Shown one piece after another: positions 1 to 7,761 of a stretch of 21,464 bases of DNA. Positions within the stretch are counted from its first letter, which is position 1. The number at the start of each line of letters is the position of its first letter. The position numbers were made by a program, and so were the translations under genes. This stretch comes from CAINVV01 sp037140615 (lineage in GTDB: Bacteria > Bacteroidota > Bacteroidia > Bacteroidales > Prolixibacteraceae). The notes beneath the pieces were generated by a model that worked only from the letters and a program-made list of their open reading frames with translations, made no database searches and had not been told where the DNA came from. The DNA lies in contig JBAXED010000062.1 of NCBI GenBank assembly GCA_037140615.1, positions 1 through 21,464 on the forward strand. Reading direction: 5' to 3'.

Positions 1-59
1 TAATATTTATCGAAGGCAGATTCTGAAAAGTTATAAAACGACTTGAGTAGTTACATGTT
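1..59 (+). pseudogene. Broken 5' remnant of the CheR gene
   Basis: This stretch lies directly before the intact CheR reading frame, which has in-frame stops at 24-26 and 48-50. Read in the other frames it still resembles the part of CheR that should sit here. One frame gives a run like ADSEKL-stop-NDLSSYMF, and the frame before it gives IYRR, where CheR proteins normally have an FFRD motif followed by an EKLK-like helix. The frame used after base 60 is reached by one base change in the T run at 58-61. I infer several small indels, either gene decay or poor sequence at a contig edge. The homology is judged by eye only. Confidence 0.35.
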
Positions 60-2054
60 TTGCCTTCAGGCTATGTTCTTCGGGCATGGGTCACAGGATG
101 CTCAACAGGGGAAGAGGCTTATTCGCTTGCCATTGTTTTCAGAGAAGCACTGGAAAAGCTTAAAAAACACAAAAACCTAACCCTGCAAATTTTTGCAACA
201 GATCTGGACAAGGATGCCATAGATATCGCCCGAAAAGGGGTCTTTCCTACCAGTATTTCAGCTGATGTATCCCAAGACCGGCTAAGCAGGTTTTTCATCC
301 ATGAAGCCCGAGGTTACCGGTTAAATACATCCATCAGGGAAATGGTTGTTTTTGCGCGGCAGAATGTGATCAAAGATCCGCCATTCACCAAACTTGATAT
401 TCTTACTTGCCGCAACATGCTTATTTACATGGAGTCTGATTTGCAAAAAAAACTGATTTCCTTGTTTAATTACAGCCTGAATCCCTATGGCATTATGGTT
501 TTGGGTGCTGCAGAAACTCTTGGAAATTTCAGTGAGGGTTTCAATGATCTGGATACAAAATTGAAAATATTCCAACGATCTTCAAATGATTTGTCCAATC
601 AGCTACTTAACTTTCCAAGTTCCTTCGGCCGGCCAAAGATTGGGATTCAAGAAAATAAAGTGGTCCAAAAAACAAGCGAAAATCTGCAATCCGTTACCGA
701 ACAGATTGTGCTTCAACGGTTTGCTCCCGCCAGCTTGATGGTCAACGCGAAAGGTGACATCATTTTCATTACCGGTCGTACAGGAAAATACCTTGAGCCT
801 GCTGCCGGCAAGACAAACATGAACATCTTTTCAATGGCACGGGAAGGATTGCGCGAAGCTTTGCCTGGAGCCTTCCGCAAAGTGTCAAACAACTTCGAAG
901 CCGAGGTATTTCGCAATTTAAAGGTAGGAACCAATGGAGGCACCCAATTTGTGGATGTGACTTTGCAACAAATTGAAAGTCCCAATTCGGTGAAAGGGAT
1001 GATCATTGTGGTATTTACAGATGTAGCTGCTCCTGTTCAAAAGGCTAAGAGGAGAAAAATGACCGGCATAAGTCATTCTGAGGGACAAGAAGATGAACTG
1101 AAACTCGAACTCAAACGAAGCAATGAAGAGCTGCAAAGTATTCGTGAGGAGATGCAGACCTCGCAGGAAGAGCTGAAATCGACCAACGAGGAGCTTCAGT
1201 CTACAAACGAAGAGTTGCAATCGACCAATGAAGAGCTCACAACGTCTAAAGAGGAGATGCAAAGCCTGAACGAAGAGTTGTTAGCGGTAAATGCCGAACT
1301 GGAAATTAAAATCGGTGACTTTGTCCAGGCAAACAACGACATGAAGAACCTGCTCAACAGCACAGAGATTGCCACCTTATTCCTTGACAAAGAATTGAGA
1401 ATCAGAAGATTTACAGATTCAACAACCGCCATTTTCAAACTGAGGCCAGCCGACGTTGGCAGACCATTTACCGACCAGGTTTCCGATTTAAATTATCCGG
1501 ATATAGCCTTGCATTGTAGCCAGGTACTCAAAACGCTGTACGCTATGGAGTCGGCCATTTCTACCAAAGATGGACGGTGGTTCAATATTCGGATTATGCC
1601 TTACCGTACCCTTGACGACTACATCGACGGACTGGTATTGACCTTCAGCGACATTTCGGAAAACAAACGTGCGGAGCATGCCATGATCCTTTCGGAAGCC
1701 CGATACCGGCATATCTTTGAATATGCCAAAGACGGGATTCTTATTCTCAATGTGGAAACCGGCAGGATTATTGATGTGAACCCGTTTTTGATCGAGATCC
1801 TCGGTTTTTCAAAAGAGCAGTTTGTTGAAAAAGCCATCTGGGATATAGGTTGCTTCAAAGACATCGTTGCAAACAAGGATATGTTTTTGGAGTTGCAGCA
1901 AAAGAGCATCGTTCGTTATGAGAATTTACCTCTTGAAACAGCCGGTGGAAAAACGATCAATGTTGAATTTATCAGTAATGTTTACACTGTAAATAATTCC
2001 AGGATCATTCAATGTTTTGTGCGCAAAAATGGCGATGTTACTGCCCAAAAGTAG
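60..2054 (+). CDS. CheR-type methyltransferase / PAS sensor protein, 5'-truncated
   Basis: The visible protein is 664 residues and starts at a TTG, because stops close the frame just upstream. It begins inside a CheR S-adenosylmethionine-dependent methyltransferase domain. The SAM loop GCSTGEEAY is at residues 13-21, ATDLD at 46-50 and CRNMLIY at 117-123. A linker follows, then a long coiled coil (about 346-417) with repeated QSTNEEL-like heptads, and two PAS domains (about 427-540 and 541-660). This matches the middle of the large CheB-CheR-PAS fusion proteins, which usually carry a CheB methylesterase domain and the CheR N-terminal helical domain in front. Both are missing here. The family methylates chemoreceptor-like glutamates or acts as a cytoplasmic sensor. 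It ends right after the second PAS, and a separate histidine kinase gene follows 29 bases later. The domain call is firm; whether this copy is functional is doubtful. Confidence 0.8.
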   Translation: MPSGYVLRAWVTGCSTGEEAYSLAIVFREALEKLKKHKNLTLQIFATDLDKDAIDIARKGVFPTSISADVSQDRLSRFFIHEARGYRLNTSIREMVVFARQNVIKDPPFTKLDILTCRNMLIYMESDLQKKLISLFNYSLNPYGIMVLGAAETLGNFSEGFNDLDTKLKIFQRSSNDLSNQLLNFPSSFGRPKIGIQENKVVQKTSENLQSVTEQIVLQRFAPASLMVNAKGDIIFITGRTGKYLEPAAGKTNMNIFSMAREGLREALPGAFRKVSNNFEAEVFRNLKVGTNGGTQFVDVTLQQIESPNSVKGMIIVVFTDVAAPVQKAKRRKMTGISHSEGQEDELKLELKRSNEELQSIREEMQTSQEELKSTNEELQSTNEELQSTNEELTTSKEEMQSLNEELLAVNAELEIKIGDFVQANNDMKNLLNSTEIATLFLDKELRIRRFTDSTTAIFKLRPADVGRPFTDQVSDLNYPDIALHCSQVLKTLYAMESAISTKDGRWFNIRIMPYRTLDDYIDGLVLTFSDISENKRAEHAMILSEARYRHIFEYAKDGILILNVETGRIIDVNPFLIEILGFSKEQFVEKAIWDIGCFKDIVANKDMFLELQQKSIVRYENLPLETAGGKTINVEFISNVYTVNNSRIIQCFVRKNGDVTAQK

Positions 2055-2083
2055 TCAGGAAAGGACAATGATAAAACCTAGCA

Positions 2084-3367
2084 ATGACAATGAAAAAGGA
2101 CGAAGCTAATTCCAGAATGTTGCGCCAAAAGGCTGAAATGCAGCTGAAAAAAAGATTACAGGAATCAGCTTTACCCGCCTCTGAAAACGACCTGCTTAAA
2201 CTTATTCACGAATTCGAGGTGCACCAGATCGAGTTGGAGATGCAGAACCACGAACTGCTACTGGCACAGGAAAGGACTGTACAAGCCAATGATAGATACA
2301 CGGAATTGTACGATTTTGCGCCCATTGGATATTTCACACTTTCAAAAGAGGGAAAAATTCTTAAATTGAATCATCTTGGGGCAAAGATGCTTAAAAAAGA
2401 ACGCTCAATTTTAATAAATCATTCGTTTCTAAGTTTTCTCTCACAGGATTCTATCAATGCTTTCAACCTGTTCATGTATAGAATTTTTAGAAGTAAAAAC
2501 AAAGAAATTGAGGAGATTACTCTTGAATCAGATGAAATAACATCCTTATCATTTATTGCCTCCGGAATAATCTCAGAAAATGATGATGGTTTCTATTTGA
2601 CTTTATCTGATGTCACGGAACTTAAGAGAACTCAGGAGGAACTAAAAAACAACAATGAACTTTTGAATCAATCGATTTCAGAAAAAGACAAGTTTTTCTC
2701 CATTGTTGCACATGACCTCCGGGGGCCATTTAATGGTTTTCTCGGTTTAACACAGCTTTTGTGTGAGGATCTGCCAACCTTGGATAGGGATCAGATTCAA
2801 CAGATGGCTACTTTGATGAGAAATTCTGCTGCGAATGTTTTCAACTTGATTGAAAATCTATTGGATTGGTCGCGCATGCAAAGAAACTTGACTCCATTTC
2901 AAGCCGAGACTATAAACGTGCTGGAAAAAATCGGGCCTTTAACAGAATCAGTTAAGGTGATGGCTACGAAAAAGCAGACTGTGATCGAATTGAAAATTCC
3001 AGCAAATCTGAACGTATTCGTTGACCCGAATATGTTCAGCTCTACCATTCGGAACCTTTTATCCAATGCGGTTAAATTTACACCACATAATGGAATAATC
3101 ACCATATCGGCACATGCTGTTGATGCGACTACTGCTGAATTCTCGATCAGGGATACTGGTATTGGGATGGATAATAACGGTCTGGAGAAACTCTTCAATT
3201 TGGATGGCCTTTCAAACAGACCAGGTACAGACGCAGAACCAAGTACCGGCCTGGGACTTTTGTTGTGCAAGGAATTTGTCGAAAAAAACGGCGGCAAAAT
3301 TTGGGTTGAAAGTGTAGAGAAAGTGGGAAGTACATTTTATTTCACGTGTCCCATACGCGATTTTTAA
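2084..3367 (+). CDS. PAS-domain sensor histidine kinase
   Basis: This is a cytoplasmic sensor kinase of 427 residues with no membrane segment. An N-terminal helical segment ending in HEFEVHQIELEMQNHEL (42-58), common ahead of PAS domains, leads into one PAS domain at about 70-180. The HisKA dimerisation domain holds the phosphoacceptor H210 in AHDLRGPF. The HATPase domain shows the N box NLLSNAVKF (324-332), the G1 box DTGIGM (357-362) and the G2 box GLGL (389-392). No receiver domain is attached and no response regulator gene is in the window, so the partner is unknown. It follows the CheR-PAS gene by 29 bases on the same strand, so the pair probably work together, as kinase and CheB/CheR modules often do. 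The start at 2084 is chosen over the in-frame ATG at 2090; both are possible. The last codons lie inside a terminator palindrome. Confidence 0.88.
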   Translation: MTMKKDEANSRMLRQKAEMQLKKRLQESALPASENDLLKLIHEFEVHQIELEMQNHELLLAQERTVQANDRYTELYDFAPIGYFTLSKEGKILKLNHLGAKMLKKERSILINHSFLSFLSQDSINAFNLFMYRIFRSKNKEIEEITLESDEITSLSFIASGIISENDDGFYLTLSDVTELKRTQEELKNNNELLNQSISEKDKFFSIVAHDLRGPFNGFLGLTQLLCEDLPTLDRDQIQQMATLMRNSAANVFNLIENLLDWSRMQRNLTPFQAETINVLEKIGPLTESVKVMATKKQTVIELKIPANLNVFVDPNMFSSTIRNLLSNAVKFTPHNGIITISAHAVDATTAEFSIRDTGIGMDNNGLEKLFNLDGLSNRPGTDAEPSTGLGLLLCKEFVEKNGGKIWVESVEKVGSTFYFTCPIRDF

Positions 3368-3416
3368 ATTAAATAGAGCTGCCCTTCCCGGCAGCTCTAT
3401 TTAATTTAAAAATCGC
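3357..3416. terminator. Two-way terminator, perfect 27-bp inverted repeat between convergent genes
   Basis: Bases 3357-3383 are the exact reverse complement of 3390-3416, with a six-base loop CTTCCC at 3384-3389. The GC-rich core is AGAGCTGCC/GGCAGCTCT. It is flanked on both sides by A/T-rich sequence (TTTAATTT), so on either strand a stable hairpin is followed by a T-rich run. The arms include the final codons and stop of the histidine kinase (to 3367) and of the cyclase-like gene (from 3401), so one element serves both convergent transcripts. Confidence 0.85.
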
Positions 3417-5194
3417 CTTAAGGCCTCCGTATAACAAACGATTGGATACATTTTTTCATCATACCAGAGGGCTGCAAAGTAGAGACCGATCGGACTGGAT
3501 TTAAAGTTCTTGCCCGTTTCCCGTCTCAACCAATCAAATCCCGCTGCGCAAACTTCGGGGTGTTGGGCAACCAAAGTAGAGATGGCCAGAGAAGTTTCTT
3601 CTATGGTTCCCTGTATATTTTTTTGTCCACCCCAACTTCCATCTTCGTTTTGTTGGGACAAGAGGTAATGCTGGGCCGATAGATTCATGGTAATCAATCT
3701 TTCTTTTAAATCATCCTTCACAAAGCGTTTGTTTAAACAGTCAGTGAGATAGACTGAAACTCTTGCTGTGCCGTATACCGGATTTTTATTTCCAGGGGTT
3801 TGCTGGTTGCCAAACCACAGGGGAAGCCAGTGGCCATCCGATGCCTGATGTTTTTGCAGATATCCGGCGGCTTTCAAAGCGCTGACCTGTATTTCCTTTT
3901 GGAAAGAGACCGGCAGCTGGTCTCCAAACTTATCGAGGGTACTGACAAATGCCAGCAGCGTGTGACCGGTCAGGTCGGCACAACTGCTATCGAAAGGCAA
4001 TTTTCCCCATCCTTTGCAAAATGTGGGAAAGCCGCCATCCGAATTCTGCAGATCGACCAGCCAATAGCATCCGAATACAATGGCTGCTGCCTCCTCTCCG
4101 CTGCCTTCAAACAACTCCAGCAAAGCCAGAATGGCCCCGGGGGTATCGTCCGCATCAGGCACAGAACCGGAGAAACTGGTCCAACCCCAGCCACCCGCTT
4201 TTGCCCCGTTGAACGGATGTTTCGATTTGTATTGAATTGAGAGCAGGTGATTTCTGAGCTGACTAAGCTTTTCGGTAGAGAGAACTGACTTTAGCTGAGG
4301 TCCCAGAGCCTTAACGGCCAGTGTCGTTACCCAGGTTGAGAGATTGGTGTCGATGGGCCAGCTGCCATCCTCCCGCTGCTGTCTGGTAAGAAATCCGAGC
4401 CCTTTCTTAACCACGATATTGTCGCCCTTACCACTTGCCATGAGGCACATCGACACAAAACCGGTGAGCGGAATGGCCTCCAAAAATCCGCCGCTCTCTG
4501 GCATCAGGGTTGTCAACTGACGGATGGCCGGATCCACAAATTTGCTCCTGAGGTATTTCGTTGCACCGATTTTTGGCTTCCGGGTAGTGTGGATAAAAAT
4601 ACCAACTCCGATCAATGCCGGAATAGCATAGCTCACCACCTGCAAATTAAAAAAGCGGTACAACCGTTGGGGCAAAAGTGACAACTCGAAAGGAAGCTGC
4701 GGGATATGGGAAGCTGCCTCTTTGGGGAGGACATCGCAAATGATCAGCAAGGAGAGAATTGGAACCGAAAAAGTGTAATCCTTTCCGTAAAACTTCAGGA
4801 TCGCGGAGGTAATGGTTTGCGGGGAGAGGGTGATATTTTGACTAGCCAGATAGGCTTCAATCGCTTTCAAAAGAGGAGTTTCCTGGCCTCCAGGCTGGCA
4901 ATAGTGCACGGCGGCGTAACAGATCAGGCTAGTGCTGACATTGCTCTGACTCTCGGGAGTGTCGCCAAAACCACCATCATCATTGACATTGGCTTTCAAC
5001 CAATGGTAGCCGGAACTGATCTTCAAATCATCTTCAATGTTGCCAGCAAGTTTTAAAGCGACCATGGCAATGGCCGTGGAAAGTGCACTGGAAGAGAGTT
5101 TCCCATCCCAGAATCCTTCGCTGTTTTGTTCCTGCACCAGAATGGCACATAACTCCCGGAAGCGGTGGTTTAATATTTCTTTGTCTTTACTCAT
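3401..5194 (-). CDS. Squalene-hopene-cyclase-like terpene cyclase (class II, DXDD)
   Basis: From the ATG at 5194 the protein is 597 residues, near the roughly 630 of squalene-hopene cyclases. A 40-residue upstream extension is possible but would run into the preceding gene and looks non-native. It belongs to the alpha/alpha-toroid terpene cyclase superfamily. The class II protonation motif is intact as DADDT (D347, D349, D350). QW-type repeats are visible, such as QREDGSW (273-279), QNSDGGF (383-389) and QNEDGSW (515-521). Near the C-terminus DGHWLPLWFGNQ and NPVYGTARV correspond to the hopene cyclase region DGSWYGRWGVNYIYGT. A hydrophobic stretch near 187-202 may contact the membrane. Such enzymes protonate a double bond or epoxide of a polyprene and cyclise it. 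The ATG overlaps the TGA of the gene before it (ATGA), which indicates translational coupling. Substrate is unknown, because no squalene synthase is nearby. Confidence 0.82.
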   Translation of the reverse strand: MSKDKEILNHRFRELCAILVQEQNSEGFWDGKLSSSALSTAIAMVALKLAGNIEDDLKISSGYHWLKANVNDDGGFGDTPESQSNVSTSLICYAAVHYCQPGGQETPLLKAIEAYLASQNITLSPQTITSAILKFYGKDYTFSVPILSLLIICDVLPKEAASHIPQLPFELSLLPQRLYRFFNLQVVSYAIPALIGVGIFIHTTRKPKIGATKYLRSKFVDPAIRQLTTLMPESGGFLEAIPLTGFVSMCLMASGKGDNIVVKKGLGFLTRQQREDGSWPIDTNLSTWVTTLAVKALGPQLKSVLSTEKLSQLRNHLLSIQYKSKHPFNGAKAGGWGWTSFSGSVPDADDTPGAILALLELFEGSGEEAAAIVFGCYWLVDLQNSDGGFPTFCKGWGKLPFDSSCADLTGHTLLAFVSTLDKFGDQLPVSFQKEIQVSALKAAGYLQKHQASDGHWLPLWFGNQQTPGNKNPVYGTARVSVYLTDCLNKRFVKDDLKERLITMNLSAQHYLLSQQNEDGSWGGQKNIQGTIEETSLAISTLVAQHPEVCAAGFDWLRRETGKNFKSSPIGLYFAALWYDEKMYPIVCYTEALRRFLN

Positions 5195-6069
5195 TCTGCA
5201 AGGGCCCCCAAGGCCAAAAGCCCATAAAAAGTATATTCCACATCCGGTCCTGGATCCAAAACAGTGGCACAAAATCCGCCATCGGAATAGAGGGAATCGA
5301 TGTAATTCAGGCAATCCGGTTTCATGATACGGTGGTCGTAGCCCACGAATTTCAAGGCATACAAAGCCACTCCGGTAGAGAGCAAATCGCCGATCGGTGC
5401 ATGTTTTACCGCGGCAAAACTCCCGTCCTTTCTGTAAAATAGATGAAGCGCGCTGATTAATTCATCGGTTTGCTTTCCAAAACTAGCCTGGATAATTAAA
5501 TGTGCCGAAGTCACAGAACAGGGCATTTCGGAAGACGAACTGCTTTTCTTCAGCGCTTTTTGCACCTTGTAAAGTTGAAAATAATCCTCGGTGTAATAAC
5601 TGGTCAGAAGCTCTAAAAACAGAGAATAATAGGCCTGTTGCGGCTCATTCTGCCTTTTTTCTGACACTAATTTTTCACGTAAATTCGCCGGAAGTGTTTC
5701 AACTTCAAAGAGCTTCACATATAAAATGATGGCACAATTCAGGTGAACACCTTTCAGATCGCCTGACAGCACAATATTCCTGACATAACCCTTTAGCGCA
5801 GGAATAACCTCTTGCAGGCCAATGGCTTCGGCCACGAAATAGCCAAAAAGCGTATAATACAGATCGCATTTCCCTCCCCTGTCGGAGAAACCACCTAAGG
5901 GAGTTTGCTGACTTTTCAGAAATAACCCAATTTCTTCAATCGTCTGTTGATCGAGTAGTTTAATGGAATTTTTCAGAACACTTTCCAAAGAATTTGCTCT
6001 GATTTTTCTGAGGTATTTCCTCCCGGCAAGCCTAAATATACTCTTTGAAAGTGTTTCCAAGGATCTCAT
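5191..6069 (-). CDS. Small alpha/alpha-toroid prenyltransferase / terpene-cyclase-like protein
   Basis: This 292-residue protein has features of the prenyltransferase / squalene-cyclase toroid fold: QQTPLGGFSDRGG (54-66), GDLLSTGVALYAL (227-239) and a C-terminal DGGFCATVLDPGPDVEYTF (263-281) followed by YGLLALGAL. The last motif resembles the C-terminal repeats of protein prenyltransferase beta subunits and hopene cyclases. It is half the length of a full cyclase and I see no DXDD motif, so it may be a single-toroid enzyme or the partner of the full-length cyclase next to it. Zinc ligands of protein prenyltransferases (D, C, H) are not clearly arranged. Its start overlaps the end of the DUF116-prenyl synthase gene by 38 bases and its TGA overlaps the next ATG, so it is firmly inside the operon. 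The superfamily assignment is fairly safe; the activity is not. Confidence 0.7.
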   Translation of the reverse strand: MRSLETLSKSIFRLAGRKYLRKIRANSLESVLKNSIKLLDQQTIEEIGLFLKSQQTPLGGFSDRGGKCDLYYTLFGYFVAEAIGLQEVIPALKGYVRNIVLSGDLKGVHLNCAIILYVKLFEVETLPANLREKLVSEKRQNEPQQAYYSLFLELLTSYYTEDYFQLYKVQKALKKSSSSSEMPCSVTSAHLIIQASFGKQTDELISALHLFYRKDGSFAAVKHAPIGDLLSTGVALYALKFVGYDHRIMKPDCLNYIDSLYSDGGFCATVLDPGPDVEYTFYGLLALGALAE

Positions 6070-7612
6070 GCAGGGCCATTTTTAATCCAATGTTTTGAAA
6101 GGTGCGCAGGCAATCATCAGATTCTTTGATGTATCCCTTTAAAAGATCTTCTGCGCTCTGACGAATGCCGTATTTGTCAATCATTTGCTGGATGCGGTCA
6201 ATAAGATTGCCGGAGCGGGCTTCCTCGAAAAGTATTCTGTCGTCATCAGATAATTGCCCATTCAGCATCGAAATCAAAACCGATGGTTTGTAGATTTCGA
6301 ATTTCTCCACGGGATGGCTGAAATCATCCAGATCATCCTTGATTTGATAAGCAATACCAACGGCACGGCTAAAATCTTCAAGGGTGGAAAGGGTTGGAAC
6401 ATCCGCACCTCCGGCAATAGCACCCAATAAGAGTGACACTTTAAAGGCCGTGGAAGTCTTGTATTCAAAGACTTTCAGCGTCTCCTCCAGAGATAATATT
6501 TCGTGGTTCTTCAGAGACATGAGTTCAATTCCCTGACCGACCGACAATTTCCTGTGACCGTTTGAAACCACTTTGATGCATTCCTGAATGATTGCGGGTG
6601 GTAGTCCTGTTTCAGCAATCAGCCGGTAACCCTCCCCGATCAGGAGGTCTCCGATGTTAATGGCCACCGGAATGCCGTAACGTGCATGCAATGTCTCCTT
6701 GCCATAGCGCATCTCATCCTCATCTTCAATGTCATCGTGGATCAATGATGCCTTGTGAAAACACTCGATCGAAAGTGCCAGCCGATTTAAGGTGGCTGGT
6801 TCGACCTGGTCGCTGAAAGCCTCGTAGGCAAGAAGCGTTAAAAGTGGGCGCAGTCGCTTTCCGCCAGCGAGAAGGGATTCAAAAACAAGCTGTTCAGTAA
6901 GATTACTTGCAGGTTCGATGATCCGGCTAAGCTGTTCCTCGCCAAATATAGAGGATGTTTTGTTTCTCAGATAGTTCAGGTTCAGGATGCGAAACGAAGG
7001 ATTTTCTTCGAGGCGGTATATTTCCTCCTTGAACCATTCTGCATCAACCGATGTATCCGAGCATCCGCAGGAAAGTAGTGGGATACCGATTCCGGGAATG
7101 GAGAATTTGCTCGTAGAGGCGAACATTTTTTGCAGCACTTCCATGCAGCCTACTCCGACGACAGCATCGACTTTTCCGCTCTCAATCAGCCGCGCTGCGA
7201 TGGCAGTTCCTTCGGTTACGATGGCCACATAGCCCAGGTTTTCTGCTTCGCGCAGGAATCTGGAGATGTTGCAATTGCCGCATTCGCCGCAAAGCAGACC
7301 CATCTCATCCATCTGACCTTTGCACAGCCTACTGTTTTTCAAGCAATGCGGAAGCAGCAAAATTCGACGGTTGTACGGAACCACATCCACAACAGGATGC
7401 CAGATGGCATTGCCGCAGCACACCATCACAAAGGCCTTCAGGTTCTGGTTCCAGCCATATTCATCCATCAGAAGTCCGGCAAATTCAACGACAGAATCGT
7501 ATGATACCGGCGGAATTATATTCTTTCGCGAAAACCAGGCTTCTACCTCTTTCCGGATGGCATTTCTGGTCTCTTTGTGAACCGGCACCTCAAGCGATAA
7601 TTCACTTTTCAT
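6032..7612 (-). CDS. Fusion of DUF116 domain and polyprenyl diphosphate synthase
   Basis: The 526-residue protein joins two parts. Residues about 60-190 look like DUF116, a cysteine-rich domain of unknown function: VCCGN (64-68), HC at 89-90, LCKG (96-99), CGECGNC (108-114), GCMEV (155-159) and SCGC (181-184). Such spacing would suit a metal or iron-sulfur centre. Residues about 225-520 are a trans-isoprenyl diphosphate synthase: GGKRLRP (250-256), first aspartate motif DDIED (293-297), and second motif DDLDD (426-430). The residues five and four before the first motif are Ala and Ser (KASLIHDD). Small residues there usually allow chains longer than C15. The loop after the second motif is shorter than normal, with K442 possibly standing in for the usual GK lysine. 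It should join isopentenyl diphosphate units into a polyprenyl diphosphate for the toroid enzymes encoded downstream. The fusion is direct, with no frame break. Confidence 0.87.
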   Translation of the reverse strand: MKSELSLEVPVHKETRNAIRKEVEAWFSRKNIIPPVSYDSVVEFAGLLMDEYGWNQNLKAFVMVCCGNAIWHPVVDVVPYNRRILLLPHCLKNSRLCKGQMDEMGLLCGECGNCNISRFLREAENLGYVAIVTEGTAIAARLIESGKVDAVVGVGCMEVLQKMFASTSKFSIPGIGIPLLSCGCSDTSVDAEWFKEEIYRLEENPSFRILNLNYLRNKTSSIFGEEQLSRIIEPASNLTEQLVFESLLAGGKRLRPLLTLLAYEAFSDQVEPATLNRLALSIECFHKASLIHDDIEDEDEMRYGKETLHARYGIPVAINIGDLLIGEGYRLIAETGLPPAIIQECIKVVSNGHRKLSVGQGIELMSLKNHEILSLEETLKVFEYKTSTAFKVSLLLGAIAGGADVPTLSTLEDFSRAVGIAYQIKDDLDDFSHPVEKFEIYKPSVLISMLNGQLSDDDRILFEEARSGNLIDRIQQMIDKYGIRQSAEDLLKGYIKESDDCLRTFQNIGLKMALHEILGNTFKEYI

Positions 7613-7658
7613 GCCCTACTATATAACAATTTGAATTTCATATATTTCCGTATTTCTA

Positions 7659-7756
7659 TATTTCCCTCTTCTCGTTTCCCTCTTCCCTCTTCTCCTTTCC
7701 CTTTTTCGACCACTCGCCCAGTCTCCCAGTCCCCAAGTCTCCAAGTCCCCAAGTCC
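7659..7756 (-). repeat. 8-bp tandem repeat and purine-only tract inside the operon
   Basis: The 149-base gap between the radical SAM gene and the DUF116 fusion begins, on the minus strand, just past the radical SAM stop codon. There are five 8-base units at 7717-7756 with consensus (G/A)GACTTGG or (G/A)GACTGGG, plus a decayed sixth at 7710-7716. An almost pure purine tract follows (7659-7706 on the minus strand), built from GGGAAGAGG-like words. The composition is unlike the rest of the window. It is not a terminator hairpin and contains no gene. Function is unknown. Confidence 0.75.
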
Positions 7757-7761
7757 TTTCT

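Noticed and set aside
918..1262. Minus-strand frame rich in Leu and Phe within the CheR-PAS gene
   Set aside because: It is the antisense reading of the coiled-coil heptad repeats.
3800..4240. Plus-strand open frame of 146 codons
   Set aside because: It is antisense to the cyclase-like gene, whose motifs are clear; the antisense protein has no recognisable features.
5195..5314. 40-residue N-terminal extension of the cyclase-like protein
   Set aside because: It lies wholly inside the preceding gene, has low-complexity non-family sequence (many Cys, Arg and Trp), and the ATG at 5194 gives a family-like start with ATGA coupling.
7717..7756. Possible CRISPR-like array
   Set aside because: Units are 8 bases and directly abutting, with no spacers; there are no cas genes.
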